Source: Ectopseudomonas toyotomiensis (lineage in GTDB: Bacteria > Pseudomonadota > Gammaproteobacteria > Pseudomonadales > Pseudomonadaceae). Taken from it: a stretch of DNA of 64,000 nt. The position numbers and the translations under genes were made by a program. The notes under the pieces are model-generated. The model was not told the DNA's origin. It made no database searches and saw only the letters and a list, made by a program, of their open reading frames with translations. How positions within the stretch are numbered: the stretch's first letter is position 1; each line of letters opens with the position of its first letter. This document shows, piece after piece, positions 15,662 to 25,225 of the stretch. Location of the stretch: assembly GCF_900115695.1 (NCBI RefSeq), contig NZ_FOXK01000005.1, forward strand, positions 372,001 to 436,000. The letters are read 5' to 3'.

Positions 15662-17845
15662 CTAATAGGCTTCAAGCTTGGCGTACGCCAGCATCAGCCA
15701 TTTACTGCCTTCGTTTTCGAAATTCACTTGAACCCGCGCCTGGGCACCAGAACCCTCGAAATTGAGGATGGTGCCCTCGCCGAACAGGCTGTGACGTACG
15801 CGCTGGCCCAGGTTGAAGGGCGTTTGCGGTATGGCACTGCCGGCGAACAGGCTGCCGCCACCCATCGAGCTGGTGCTCACCGGGCGGCTGACGCTGTTGC
15901 TCAGGCGTACTTCCTGAATCAGCGGTGCGGGGATTTCGCGGACAAAGCGCGACACCTTGTTATAGGTCTCGCTACCGTAGAGACGCCGTGTTTCGGCGTA
16001 GCTGATCACCAGCTTCTGCATGGCACGGGTAATGCCGACATAGGCCAGGCGGCGTTCTTCTTCCAGTCGGCCCGGTTCCTCCAGGCTCATCTTGTGCGGG
16101 AACAGACCCTCTTCCATGCCCACCAGGAACACCAGGGGGAATTCCAGGCCCTTGGCACTGTGCAGGGTCATCAGTTGAATGCTGTCTTCGTTCTCGGCGG
16201 CCTGGGTGTCCCCGGCCTCCAGCGAGGCATGGGTGAGGAAGGCCTGCAGCGGGGTCAGCTCGTCGTCTTCATCGTTCTCGAAGGTGCGTGCGGCACTGAC
16301 CAGTTCCTCCAGGTTTTCCACCCGGGCCTGGCCTTTCTCGCCTTTTTCCGCCTCGTGATAGGCGAGCAGGCCGCTCTTTTCGATGACCACCTGGGTCATC
16401 TGGTGCAGCGGCATGGCCAGGACCTGCTCGGCCAGGCTGTCGATCAGTTCGATGAAGCCGGCCAGGGCACCCGAGGCACGAGCGGGCAGCGCCTTGACCG
16501 TCAGCATCAGGCGAATCGCCTCCCACATATGCACGTCATGGGCGCGGGCGTATTCGCGGATGGTCTCGATGGTCTTCTCGCCGATGCCACGCGCCGGCAC
16601 GTTGATGATGCGCTCCAGCGCCGCATCGTTGCCGCGCCCGTCGAGCAGGCGCAGGTAGGCCATGGCGTTCTTGATCTCGGCGCGCTCGAAGAAGCGTTGA
16701 CCGCCGTAGATGCGATAGGGGATCTTCTCGCGCAGCAACGCCTCTTCCAGCACCCGCGACTGGGCGTTGGAGCGATAGAGAATGGCGATCTCGCTGCGTT
16801 TGAGGCCGTCCTTGCGCAAGGAGTCCTCGATGGTTTCCACCACGTAGCGCGCTTCGTCGTGCTCGTTGAAGGCGGCATACAGAGCCAGCGGCTCGCCATC
16901 GCCGACTTCGGTGCGCAGCTCCTTCCCTAGGCGGCCCTGGTTGTTGGCGATCAGCGCGTTGGCGGCATTGAGGATGTTCGCCGTGGAGCGATAGTTCTGC
17001 TCCAGACGGATGATCTCGGCATCGGCGAAGTCGCTGTCGAACTGCTGGATGTTCTCGATCTTCGCGCCGCGCCAGCCGTAGATCGACTGATCGTCGTCAC
17101 CCACCACCATCAGGCTCTCGCCGCCTTTGGCGAGAAAGCGCAACCAGGCGTACTGCACGGCGTTGGTGTCCTGGAACTCGTCGACTAGGATATGGCGGAA
17201 GCGGCGCTGGTAGTGCTCCAGCAGCCCGGCGTTGTCGCGCCACAGATCGAGGGCACGCAGCAGCAGCTCGGCGAAGTCGATGACGCCGGTGCGTGCGCAG
17301 GCCGCCTCGTAGGCTTCATAAATGCTGCGCATGGTGGCCAGGAACAGGTCGCCGCTGGCCTGGATGCCTTGCGGGCGGATGCCCTCATCCTTCTGCCCGT
17401 TGATGAACCACTGCGCCTGTTTGGCCGGCCAGCGTTGTTCATCGAGGCCGAGGTCGCGGATTACCCGCTTGATCAGGCGTTGCTGATCGTCAGAGTCGAG
17501 AATCTGGAAGTTCTCGGCCAGTCCGGCTTCTTTCCAGTGCGCACGCAGCAGGCGGTGAGCCAGGCCGTGGAAGGTACCGACCCACATGCCGGCAGGGGCG
17601 TGGCCCAGCACGTCTTCGATGCGGTGGCGCATCTCGGCGGCTGCCTTGTTGGTGAAGGTCACCGACAGGATGCTGTGCGGCGACACGTCCAGGCGCTGGA
17701 TCAGGAAGGCAATGCGGTGCACCAGCACACGGGTCTTGCCCGAGCCGGCGCCGGCCAGCACCAGCTGATGACCAGGCGGCGTGGTGACCGCGTGGTGCTG
17801 GGCGGGATTGAGGGTAGTGAGTCTGTGATCGAGGTCATTTTGCAT
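15662..17845 (-). CDS. uvrD: DNA helicase II (UvrD)
   Basis: The protein has 727 residues, the usual length for UvrD. It is a superfamily 1A 3'-5' helicase for nucleotide excision and mismatch repair. Motifs are in order: LNPAQHHAV (Q motif), AGAGSGKTR at 31-39 (Walker A), TFTNKAAAEMRHR, HILVDEFQDTN (motif II), VVGDDDQSIYGWRGA (motif III), LEQNYRSTANIL (motif IV), SIQLMTLHSAKGLEFPLVFLVGMEEGLFPH (motif V) and EEERRLAYVGITRAMQKLVISYA (motif VI). The C-terminal Tudor-like tail (GQRVRHSLFGEGTILNFEGSGAQARVQVNFENEGSKWLMLAYAKLEAY), which contacts RNA polymerase in E. coli, is present, separating it from Rep. The gap 17846-18136 upstream holds nothing I can name. Confidence 0.95.
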   Translation of the reverse strand: MQNDLDHRLTTLNPAQHHAVTTPPGHQLVLAGAGSGKTRVLVHRIAFLIQRLDVSPHSILSVTFTNKAAAEMRHRIEDVLGHAPAGMWVGTFHGLAHRLLRAHWKEAGLAENFQILDSDDQQRLIKRVIRDLGLDEQRWPAKQAQWFINGQKDEGIRPQGIQASGDLFLATMRSIYEAYEAACARTGVIDFAELLLRALDLWRDNAGLLEHYQRRFRHILVDEFQDTNAVQYAWLRFLAKGGESLMVVGDDDQSIYGWRGAKIENIQQFDSDFADAEIIRLEQNYRSTANILNAANALIANNQGRLGKELRTEVGDGEPLALYAAFNEHDEARYVVETIEDSLRKDGLKRSEIAILYRSNAQSRVLEEALLREKIPYRIYGGQRFFERAEIKNAMAYLRLLDGRGNDAALERIINVPARGIGEKTIETIREYARAHDVHMWEAIRLMLTVKALPARASGALAGFIELIDSLAEQVLAMPLHQMTQVVIEKSGLLAYHEAEKGEKGQARVENLEELVSAARTFENDEDDELTPLQAFLTHASLEAGDTQAAENEDSIQLMTLHSAKGLEFPLVFLVGMEEGLFPHKMSLEEPGRLEEERRLAYVGITRAMQKLVISYAETRRLYGSETYNKVSRFVREIPAPLIQEVRLSNSVSRPVSTSSMGGGSLFAGSAIPQTPFNLGQRVRHSLFGEGTILNFEGSGAQARVQVNFENEGSKWLMLAYAKLEAY

Positions 17846-18136
17846 CGCGGCATTCTAGGGGGCCGGACAGGGGAGGGCAAACCGTCAGCCAGGCGCGGTG
17901 AAACGAGCCTGACGCAACCGACGACTGGCAGGTCAGGGCGTAGATGGGCGTGCTCAGGCGGCCAAAGGCCATCACGCTCTGCCGGTGCCCGCCAAAAGAT
18001 GGGCGCCAAGCCGTGAAATTGCCCACATCGTTGTTGGGCACAGCGTCTGTCTCGGGTATTCTCCCGCGACGTCAGGGTTGGGGGCGTCGCAAAAAGCGTC
18101 CAATACCCTTAGGCAACCATTACAAGAAAATCGCCT

Positions 18137-21019
18137 ATGACCGCCACGACTAGCGCCGTAGTTCAAGAGGTGACGCTGGACCCGCATCAGGCTGAACGTC
18201 AGTTCGCCACGGATATTGCCGTCGAGCGTACCCGCCTGTTGTTCCAGGGGTCGCGCCTGCCCACGTTGCTCATGCTGCTGGTCGGCCTGGCCTGCAGCCT
18301 GTTGCTGTGGAGTCAGCAGAGCGCACCGATGCTGGCTGCCTGGCTGGGCTGGGTAGTGCTGCTGGCGCTGTTGCGCCTGACCCAGGTGAATGCCTTCAAC
18401 GAGGCGCTGCCGAGTCGCCAGGCCGAGCCCTACTGGCGACGCATCTTCCTTTTTGGTGCTGGTGCGTCCGGGTTGACCCTCGCCTTCGCCGTGATCGTGC
18501 TGGTGCCCACCGATGTGTTCTACCAGCAGGCCCTGGTCTACGGCCTGATTGCCGCAGCGATTCTTTCGGCCAGCGTGGCTTATGCCGTCAGTCTGTCAGC
18601 CTTCCTCACCTTCGCCTTGCCCTGCCTGCTGCCGTCGGCCGGCTTCCTGCTGCTCTCCGGCAGCGGCCTGCAACGTGGTTGGGGGCTGCTCAGCGTAATG
18701 CTGTTGCTCGCCCTGCTGGTGGTGGCATGGCAGGTCAATCGCCTGGTGCAGCGCAGCTTGCTGCAGCGGTTTCACAACCTGGCGCTGATCAGCAACCTGG
18801 AGCACGCCAAGCAGCGTGCCGAAGGGCTCAATGAAGAACTGGCGCGTGAGGTGGAGCAGCGTCGTCGTGCCGAGCGCGAATTGCGCGGCGCCCATGGCGA
18901 GTTGGAAATGCGCGTGGCCGAACGTACCCTGGAGCTGGACGAAGCGACCCATGCCCTGGGCAAGAGCCAGGCGCGCCTGGCCCTGGCGTTGGAGGCCAGC
19001 GAGCTGGGGCTGTGGGACTGGGATCTGGAAAGTGATCAGGTGCACCACTCGCACCTGCGCGAGCTGTTCGGTCTGGAACCGGGCCAGGTGCAGGTGATGC
19101 TGCGTGACCTGACCCCGCGCCTGCACCCGGATGACCTGCCGGGGCTGCGCCGGGCGCTGGTCCGGCATCTCAAGGGGCGCAGCGAGGATTATCAGATCGA
19201 ATACCGCGTGCGCCATGTCGATGGTCACTGGGTCTGGGTCGAGGACCGCGGCCGTGCGGTCGAGCGCGATGCCAGCGGCCGTGTACGGCGCATGCTCGGC
19301 ACGCGGCGCGATGTCAGCGCGCGGCGTCAGCAGGAGCAACAGCAGCGCCTGGCGGCGACGGTGTTCGAAGCCGCCAGTGAAGGCATCTTCATTCTCGACC
19401 CCGACTACCGCGTGCTGGCAGTAAACCGCGCGTTCAGCGCGGTGACCGGTTACAGCCGCGAAGAGGTGGTCGGGCGCACGGTGACCAGCCTGATCGGCAG
19501 CCGCGAGATGCGCCGGCAATACCAGATGATCCGCCAGGAGCTGGACAGCAGCGGCACCTGGCAGGGCGAGCTGATCGAGACACGCAAGAGCGGCGAGCTC
19601 TACCCGCAATGGCTGCAGCTCAACCTGGTGCGCGATGCAACGGGTCGGCCCAATCATATCGTCGGTTTCTTCGCCGATCTCAGTGCGCGGCGCGAGGCCG
19701 AGGAGCGCCTGCGCTATCTGTCGCACTACGACGACCTGACCGGCCTGGCCAACCGCAGCCTGTTCAAGGAGCGTCTGCACGATGCCAGCCAGCGCGCCCG
19801 CCAGAGCGGGCGCAGCATCGCCCTGGTGCATATCGACCTGGACCGTTTCAAGCTGCTCAACGACAGCCTCGGCCATGAGGTGGCGGACCAGTTGCTACGC
19901 CAGATGAGTCGTCGCCTGACCCAGGCCGTACCGGAGGCCGACTGCATCGCACGGCTCTCGGGCGACGAGTTCGCCATCATCCTCGACGCCTACGGCAGCC
20001 TCTCCAGTCTGGCGCGGGTGGCCAGTCGGCTGCTGGCCAAGTTGCGTGTGCCGATGACCGTCGGCGGCCACGAGCTGGTGATCAGCGCCTCGCTGGGTAT
20101 CAGTCTGCTGCCGGACTACGCCCGCGAGATCAGCGCATTGATCAGCCAGGCCAACATGGCCGTGCAGCATGCCAAGCACCTGGGTGGTAACACCTTCCAG
20201 TTCTTCACCGACAACCTGCAGGCTTGCACCCTGGAGCGCCTGCAACTGGAGAACCAGCTGCGCAAGGCCATCGACGAAGGCCAACTGGAAGTGTTCTACC
20301 AGCCCAAGCTGAACCTCGCCGACGACCAGCTCAACGCCGCCGAGGCGCTGGTGCGCTGGCGCCATCCGCAGCAAGGCATGGTGGCGCCTGGCGAGTTCAT
20401 CGGCCTGGCCGAAGAGACCGGGTTGATCGCGCCGATTGGTGAGTTCGTGCTGCGTCAGGCCTGCCGTCAGGCGCGCCAATGGCAGCAGGAAGGGCTGGCG
20501 CAGATACGAGTGTCGGTGAATATCTCGGTGCACCAGTTGCGCCAGGGCAACCTCACCAGCCTGGTGCGCCAGGTGCTGGAAGAAACCGGCCTGGCGCCTC
20601 AGTACCTGGAGCTGGAGCTGACCGAAAGCCAACTGCTGGATAACGTCGACAGCGTCATCGTCACCTTCCGTCAGTTGCGTGAGCTGGGGGTCAAACTGGC
20701 TATCGACGACTTCGGCACCGGCTATTCCTCGCTCAGCTACCTCAAGCGTTTCCCGGTGCATTACGTGAAGATCGACCAGACTTTCATCCGTGATCTCTCG
20801 CCCGGTGGCGAGGACGCGGCGATCACCCGCGCGATCATCGCCATGGCCCACAGCCTGGAGTTGAAGGTGGTGGCTGAAGGTGTGGAAACCCAGGCGCAGA
20901 TGGACTTTCTCAAGAGCCAGGACTGCGACGAGATTCAGGGTTATCTGATCAGCCGCCCGGTGGAGGCCAGCGCCTTCGCCGAGCTGCTGCGCGCGCAGCT
21001 CGACAACCCATTGGATTGA
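18137..21019 (+). CDS. Membrane-bound PAS-GGDEF-EAL protein (cyclic di-GMP turnover)
   Basis: The protein has 960 residues. Residues about 38-215 form a membrane-spanning sensor region of six or so segments (LPTLLMLLVGLACSLLLW and on to LLSVMLLLALLVVAWQVN). A coiled coil follows at about 220-275. There are two PAS domains, about 283-400 (LGLWDWDLESDQVHHS, RLHPDDLPGL, YRVRHVDGHWVWVEDRGR) and 405-525 (AASEGIFILDPDYRVLAVNRAFSAVTGYSREEVVG). The GGDEF domain is about 530-690, with the signature RLSGDEFAII near 606; the first Gly is Ser, a variant seen in some active cyclases. There is no clear RxxD inhibitory site before it. The EAL domain is about 700-950, with EALVRW, NISVHQLRQG, ELELTESQLLDN, AIDDFGTGYSSLSYLKRFPVHYVKID and VVAEGVETQAQ: all main phosphodiesterase residues are kept. 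It is probably a dual or phosphodiesterase-dominant enzyme; the signal is unknown. Confidence 0.9.
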   Translation: MTATTSAVVQEVTLDPHQAERQFATDIAVERTRLLFQGSRLPTLLMLLVGLACSLLLWSQQSAPMLAAWLGWVVLLALLRLTQVNAFNEALPSRQAEPYWRRIFLFGAGASGLTLAFAVIVLVPTDVFYQQALVYGLIAAAILSASVAYAVSLSAFLTFALPCLLPSAGFLLLSGSGLQRGWGLLSVMLLLALLVVAWQVNRLVQRSLLQRFHNLALISNLEHAKQRAEGLNEELAREVEQRRRAERELRGAHGELEMRVAERTLELDEATHALGKSQARLALALEASELGLWDWDLESDQVHHSHLRELFGLEPGQVQVMLRDLTPRLHPDDLPGLRRALVRHLKGRSEDYQIEYRVRHVDGHWVWVEDRGRAVERDASGRVRRMLGTRRDVSARRQQEQQQRLAATVFEAASEGIFILDPDYRVLAVNRAFSAVTGYSREEVVGRTVTSLIGSREMRRQYQMIRQELDSSGTWQGELIETRKSGELYPQWLQLNLVRDATGRPNHIVGFFADLSARREAEERLRYLSHYDDLTGLANRSLFKERLHDASQRARQSGRSIALVHIDLDRFKLLNDSLGHEVADQLLRQMSRRLTQAVPEADCIARLSGDEFAIILDAYGSLSSLARVASRLLAKLRVPMTVGGHELVISASLGISLLPDYAREISALISQANMAVQHAKHLGGNTFQFFTDNLQACTLERLQLENQLRKAIDEGQLEVFYQPKLNLADDQLNAAEALVRWRHPQQGMVAPGEFIGLAEETGLIAPIGEFVLRQACRQARQWQQEGLAQIRVSVNISVHQLRQGNLTSLVRQVLEETGLAPQYLELELTESQLLDNVDSVIVTFRQLRELGVKLAIDDFGTGYSSLSYLKRFPVHYVKIDQTFIRDLSPGGEDAAITRAIIAMAHSLELKVVAEGVETQAQMDFLKSQDCDEIQGYLISRPVEASAFAELLRAQLDNPLD

Positions 21020-21052
21020 GCGGCGCTTGCTCGCTACCCGGGCAGCGCGCGC

Positions 21053-21478
21053 TTACTTGGCGAACAGCTGGCCGATGTCCTTGAACGCCTTGAACTCCAG
21101 AGCGTTGCCACAGGGATCGAGAAGGAACATGGTCGCCTGCTCGCCGACTTGGCCCTTGAAGCGCACGTAGGGCTCGATGACGAACTGCGTCTCGCGGCTG
21201 CGCAGGCGCTCGGCCAGCGCTTCCCAGTCGGCCCAGCCTAGGACCACACCGAAGTGCGGCACCGGCACGTCGTGTCCATCCACCGGGTTGCTTACGGCTG
21301 CTTCCTGGTAGGCCATCTTCGGCGCTTCGTGGATGACCAATTGATGGCCATAGAAATCGAAGTCCACCCAGTGCTCGCTGCTGCGCCCTTCGGCGCAGCC
21401 GAACACCTCGCCGTAGAAATGCCGAGCGGCAGCCAGGTCGTAGACGGGAATCGCCAGGTGAAAGGGAGCAAGGGCCAT
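21053..21478 (-). CDS. VOC (glyoxalase/dioxygenase) superfamily protein
   Basis: The protein has 141 residues from the ATG at 21478; a GTG lies one codon before it. It begins [48 protein letters not shown], with a first metal-ligand-like His in [13 protein letters not shown] and [13 protein letters not shown] carry the second-repeat His and Glu. This two-repeat beta-alpha-beta layout is typical of VOC proteins. The reaction is unknown. It is divergent from the LysR gene across 110 bases, so that regulator probably controls it. Confidence 0.8.
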   Translation of the reverse strand: MALAPFHLAIPVYDLAAARHFYGEVFGCAEGRSSEHWVDFDFYGHQLVIHEAPKMAYQEAAVSNPVDGHDVPVPHFGVVLGWADWEALAERLRSRETQFVIEPYVRFKGQVGEQATMFLLDPCGNALEFKAFKDIGQLFAK

Positions 21479-21543
21479 CACGTAATACCTCTGTCGAGTT
21501 TTCGCTCCAGCCTATCAACAGCGAAATTGTGGGAAAGCGAATA

Positions 21544-21556
21544 TTGTTGCTAACAA
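21544..21556. promoter_or_regulatory. Candidate LysR operator (T-N11-A palindrome)
   Basis: ttgtt-gct-aacaa is a perfect dyad that fits the LysR T-N11-A pattern, in the 109-bp gap between the divergent VOC and LysR genes. Confidence 0.5.
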
Positions 21557-21587
21557 GCTCAAATAATTTTGATCATTCGAGGCGCCG

Positions 21588-22457
21588 ATGCTGCGTGAAC
21601 TGAAAACCTTCATCACCGTCGCTCGCCTGGGTACCTTCGCTGCTGCGGGTCAGCAGGTGGGGCTGACCCAGTCGGCGGTCAGTGCGCAGATGCGCGTACT
21701 CGAGCAGCACCTCGGCGTGCGCCTGTTCGACCGCAGCGGTCGCGCCGCCGTGCTCAATGCCGCCGGCCGCCACGCCCTGCCACTGGCCGAGCAGATGCTC
21801 GCGCTGTACGCGCAGATGGCGCTGCCGCCGGCCGCCGATCAGTGGCAGGGCGAGCTGCGCGTCGGCGCCATCGCCACCTTGCAGACCGGCCTGCTGGCCG
21901 AGGCGCTGCCACGCTTTCGGCAACTGGCACCGCGGGTCGAACTGAAGCTGGTGCCGGGTGTGTCCTTGCAGCTGTTCAGCCAGCTGGATGCGGGTGAGCT
22001 GGATCTGGCGTTGTTGATCAAGCCGCCGTTTGCCTTGCCCAAGGAGTTGCTGGAAGTACCGCTGGCGCGCGAGCCCTTCGTGCTGATCGCACCGCTGCAT
22101 GTGGATGGAGACGACCCATTGCGCCTGCTCGCCGAGCAGCCTTTCGTGCGCTACGACCGCGCTTCGTTCGGCGGGCGCCAGGTGACCCGCTTTCTGCGTG
22201 AGCAACGCCTGGACGTGCGCGAGGCGCTGGAGCTGGATGAACTGGAAGCCATCGTGCGTCTGGTGGAAAACGGCATGGGCGTCGCCCTGGTACCGCGTGC
22301 GGGCCTGTGGCTGCAAAGACCGACGCGCCTGCGGGTGATCGAGCTGGGCGAGCTGACCTTCCATCGCGAGCTGGTCGCCCTGGTGCGCCGTGCACAGCGA
22401 CAGCCGGCATTGGATTGCTTGTTGAACTGTCTTGAGTTGAGAGAGGCGCCTGGATAA
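21588..22457 (+). CDS. LysR-family transcriptional regulator
   Basis: The protein has 289 residues. The N-terminal helix-turn-helix is MLRELKTFITVARLGTFAAAGQQVGLTQSAVSAQMRVLEQHLGVRLFDRSGR (1-55). The periplasmic-binding-protein-like effector domain follows from about residue 88 (GELRVGAIATLQTGLLAEALPRFRQLAP). It is divergent from the VOC gene, with a T-N11-A dyad between them. The effector is unknown. Confidence 0.85.
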   Translation: MLRELKTFITVARLGTFAAAGQQVGLTQSAVSAQMRVLEQHLGVRLFDRSGRAAVLNAAGRHALPLAEQMLALYAQMALPPAADQWQGELRVGAIATLQTGLLAEALPRFRQLAPRVELKLVPGVSLQLFSQLDAGELDLALLIKPPFALPKELLEVPLAREPFVLIAPLHVDGDDPLRLLAEQPFVRYDRASFGGRQVTRFLREQRLDVREALELDELEAIVRLVENGMGVALVPRAGLWLQRPTRLRVIELGELTFHRELVALVRRAQRQPALDCLLNCLELREAPG

Positions 22458-22516
22458 GGGCGGCGCGCTGCTGTCTGCGCCGGAAGTGACGGTTGCGGTC
22501 ACTTCCGGCTGCAGGC

Positions 22517-25120
22517 TCAGATGTCCCAGACCAGATTGATCGCGAAGTTACGCCCCGGCTGGGTCAGGCGGTCGAGGTTGGCGGGGCTGGTCACACCTGC
22601 TTCGCCAACGGCGTCGTAGCCACGCACGTCATCCCACAGCCAATACTTCTTGTCGGTCAGGTTATACAGGCCGGCGTTAACGGTAAGGTCGTCGGTCACC
22701 TTGTAGTAGCCAGTAAGGTCGAGGATACCGAAGCCGGGGCTGGCGAACTGGCTGCTGCTGCCGTCCGGTCTGTTGAAGCTGCTGTCGTCGATACGCGTCT
22801 TGCGCTTGACCAGGGTCCAGTTCAGCAGACCGCCGAAACGCTCCTGCTCGTAGCCCAGGCCAAATACGCCAGTCAGCGGGTTGACACTGTTGAGTGCTTC
22901 GCCAGTGTCGTCGTTACGACCACGGGCATAGGCAATCGAACCTTGCGTGTAGAGACCTGGAAGAGCGCCGAAGCTGTCCAGGTTCAAGCGGCCCTTGACC
23001 TCCACACCGCGAATGCTGGCATGGCTGATGTTCTGCGATTGAAAGGCTAGTGCGGTGCTGTTGGCGGTGATGGCGTTTTCGTCGATGAAGTTGCGGTAGC
23101 GGTTGTAGAACACCGCTATGTCGAAGCTGCCGCCCTCGAACTGGCCGCGCAAGCCTGTCTCCACGCCGCGACTCTTCTCGGGTTCCAGGTTCGGATTAGG
23201 CTCGACGGTGTAGCCGCCGGCGACGTTCTCGAAACGCCCATACAGTGCCTTGGCCGTAGGGGTGCGGAAACCCTCGGCATACTGGCCGAACCAGGTGTAA
23301 TGATCGTCGAAGGCATAGGTGATGCCGAGCTTCGGCGAGACGCGGTGCCAGGTTTTTTCATCGTCGCTGTACTCGGTCACACCGCTGCTGGTGACCGTGG
23401 CGAGAAACTCGTCTGTCAGCTCCGGCCTCATACGGGTGTAGTCGTAGCGCAGGCCGGGCAGGAAGGTCCACTGGTCCCAGCGGATTTCGTCCTGAGCGAA
23501 GAGGCTGTAGGTTTTGATGGTCGGATCGGGGAAGTCGCTCTGCGGTGTCAGGGTGTCAGAGGTGTTGGTACTGATAGCGCCGACGCTGGTGCAGCTGGCG
23601 CTCAGCACCTGCAGGCAGATGCCTTGGCCAGTACGCAGCCCGGTGACTTCTTCGCGCTTGAGGGTGGTGCCGTAGGTCAGCAGGTGGTCGGTCTGGCCGA
23701 GGCTGAAGGCCTTGTCGAGCTGCATATCGAAGACCCATTGGCGATCTTTGTACGTGGTGTCGCGGTAGCGCATGACGTTACGGGTGGCCGCTCCGGTCAT
23801 GAAGCTTTTCGGCACATAGTGCTCAGCTGTGTTCTGGTCGGTTTTCGCCACCTGGTAGTTCAGGCTCCACTTCAGTTTGTCAGCCAGCAAACTGTCCACA
23901 ACCAGGCTGTGCTCCAGGCCGAAGCGCTCGCGGGTAATGGTGTCATTGCCCTTGCGCGATTCGTAGTAGTTGAAGCCGCTGCCGGCGTTGAACGGCCCGC
24001 CTACAGCGCTGAGCTGATTGGTGTCGCGGTCGCTCTTGTACTTCTCGTAGGTCAGTTGCAGGCGATCACTGTCGTTGTAGTTCCAGCCGAGCTTGGCCAG
24101 CAGGTTGGTGGTGCGTACGTCTTCGGGGTTGGCCTCGGTGCGACCCAGGCCGGTGCCGCCAGTGCTGCCGTAGGACTCGGTTTCGTGGCCGTTGCGCTGG
24201 GACAGATGCAGCAGGGCGTCGAACTGTTCATGGCGACCGGCAACGGTGGCCGAGGTCAGCCAGCTGTCGTCGGCCGAGCTGTAACCGGTTTTCAGGCGTG
24301 CGCCTGCATCCTTGCCGTCTTTGATGATGTCGTCGGCATCGAGGGTGAAATAGCTTACTGCGCCGCCAATGGCACTGCTGCCGTACAGGGCTGAAGCCGG
24401 GCCACGAAGAATCTCCACGCGTTTGACGATTTCTGGATCGACATAGTTGCGATGGGTCTGGGCGTAGGGGCCGTTGAAGAAGCTGGCCGGTACCTCGACG
24501 CCATCGACCTGCGTCAGCACGCGGTCACCATCGATACCACGAATGTTGTAGCCAGTGATGCCGGCACGCTGGCCGGCACCACCGACGGAGACGCCGGGCT
24601 CGTTGCGTACAAGATCCTTGATGCTATTGACGTTCTGCTGGTCGAGTTGCTCGCGACCGAGCACGCTTACCGATACGGGAACGTCATTCACGCTTTGCTC
24701 GTGACGTGTAGCGGTGACCGTCGTCGGCTGCAGTGCGAGCGATTGCGCAGGGTTCTTCACCAGCACCACGCTGCGTTCCCCAACGCTGCGGTAGCTCAAA
24801 CCGGTGCCTTCGAGCAGGCGCGCCAGGGCCAGTTCCGGTGATTGGCGGCCGCTGGTTCCCGGCGAGTCGATACCCTCGGCCAATTGTGCCGGCAGGCCGA
24901 TCTGCCACCCCGTGACGTCGCTGAATGCGTTCAGCGCAGAGACCAGTGGCTGGCGCTCGATGGCGAAGCGGTAACCGCTCTGGCTCTGCTGCTGGGCCGC
25001 TGGCGCCAGCTCGGCAGCATGGGCCAGTGGCAGGCCGGCGCAGGCGATGGAGAGGGCCAGCAGCGACAGGCTGGCGGTGGACAGTCGCGGGAAATGCGGG
25101 CGCCTGGTGTGAAGGGGCAT
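22517..25120 (-). CDS. hxuA: TonB-dependent heme receptor with signalling (STN) domain
   Basis: The protein has 867 residues. A signal peptide of about 36 residues (ending LPLAHA) is followed by an STN domain (about 50-122: YRFAIERQPLVSALNAFSDVTGWQIG...LLEGTGLSYR), the plug (about 135-260: TVTATRHEQSVNDVPVSVSVLGREQLDQQN...NIRGIDGDRVLTQVDGVEVP, then RVEILRGPASALYGSSAIGGAV) and a 22-strand barrel ending NFAINLVWDI, with terminal Ile where Phe is usual. The heme-receptor signature FRTP...NPNLEPEKS (FRAP/NPNL-like) is present. With hxuR and hxuI upstream it matches the P. aeruginosa HxuA cell-surface signalling receptor: heme binding outside would signal through STN to the FecR-like HxuR. Symbol by homology and gene order. 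Confidence 0.85.
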   Translation of the reverse strand: MPLHTRRPHFPRLSTASLSLLALSIACAGLPLAHAAELAPAAQQQSQSGYRFAIERQPLVSALNAFSDVTGWQIGLPAQLAEGIDSPGTSGRQSPELALARLLEGTGLSYRSVGERSVVLVKNPAQSLALQPTTVTATRHEQSVNDVPVSVSVLGREQLDQQNVNSIKDLVRNEPGVSVGGAGQRAGITGYNIRGIDGDRVLTQVDGVEVPASFFNGPYAQTHRNYVDPEIVKRVEILRGPASALYGSSAIGGAVSYFTLDADDIIKDGKDAGARLKTGYSSADDSWLTSATVAGRHEQFDALLHLSQRNGHETESYGSTGGTGLGRTEANPEDVRTTNLLAKLGWNYNDSDRLQLTYEKYKSDRDTNQLSAVGGPFNAGSGFNYYESRKGNDTITRERFGLEHSLVVDSLLADKLKWSLNYQVAKTDQNTAEHYVPKSFMTGAATRNVMRYRDTTYKDRQWVFDMQLDKAFSLGQTDHLLTYGTTLKREEVTGLRTGQGICLQVLSASCTSVGAISTNTSDTLTPQSDFPDPTIKTYSLFAQDEIRWDQWTFLPGLRYDYTRMRPELTDEFLATVTSSGVTEYSDDEKTWHRVSPKLGITYAFDDHYTWFGQYAEGFRTPTAKALYGRFENVAGGYTVEPNPNLEPEKSRGVETGLRGQFEGGSFDIAVFYNRYRNFIDENAITANSTALAFQSQNISHASIRGVEVKGRLNLDSFGALPGLYTQGSIAYARGRNDDTGEALNSVNPLTGVFGLGYEQERFGGLLNWTLVKRKTRIDDSSFNRPDGSSSQFASPGFGILDLTGYYKVTDDLTVNAGLYNLTDKKYWLWDDVRGYDAVGEAGVTSPANLDRLTQPGRNFAINLVWDI

Positions 25121-25157
25121 CGTTGTGCTCTCTGCGGGTGTCGTCGGAAGGTCAGTT

Positions 25158-25176
25158 AATGCGAATTGTTTGCATT
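25158..25176 (-). promoter_or_regulatory. Fur-like dyad upstream of hxuA
   Basis: aatgcgaat-t-gtttgcatt is an imperfect 9-1-9 dyad, close to the TGCGAAT-n-ATTCGCA type found before iron-regulated Pseudomonas genes, 38 bases before the hxuA start. An alternative role in HxuI-dependent transcription cannot be excluded. Confidence 0.45.
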
Positions 25177-25225
25177 GTTCTGACGGGACGAACGAAACCC
25201 TTACTGAGCGTAAAAATTCTTTTTC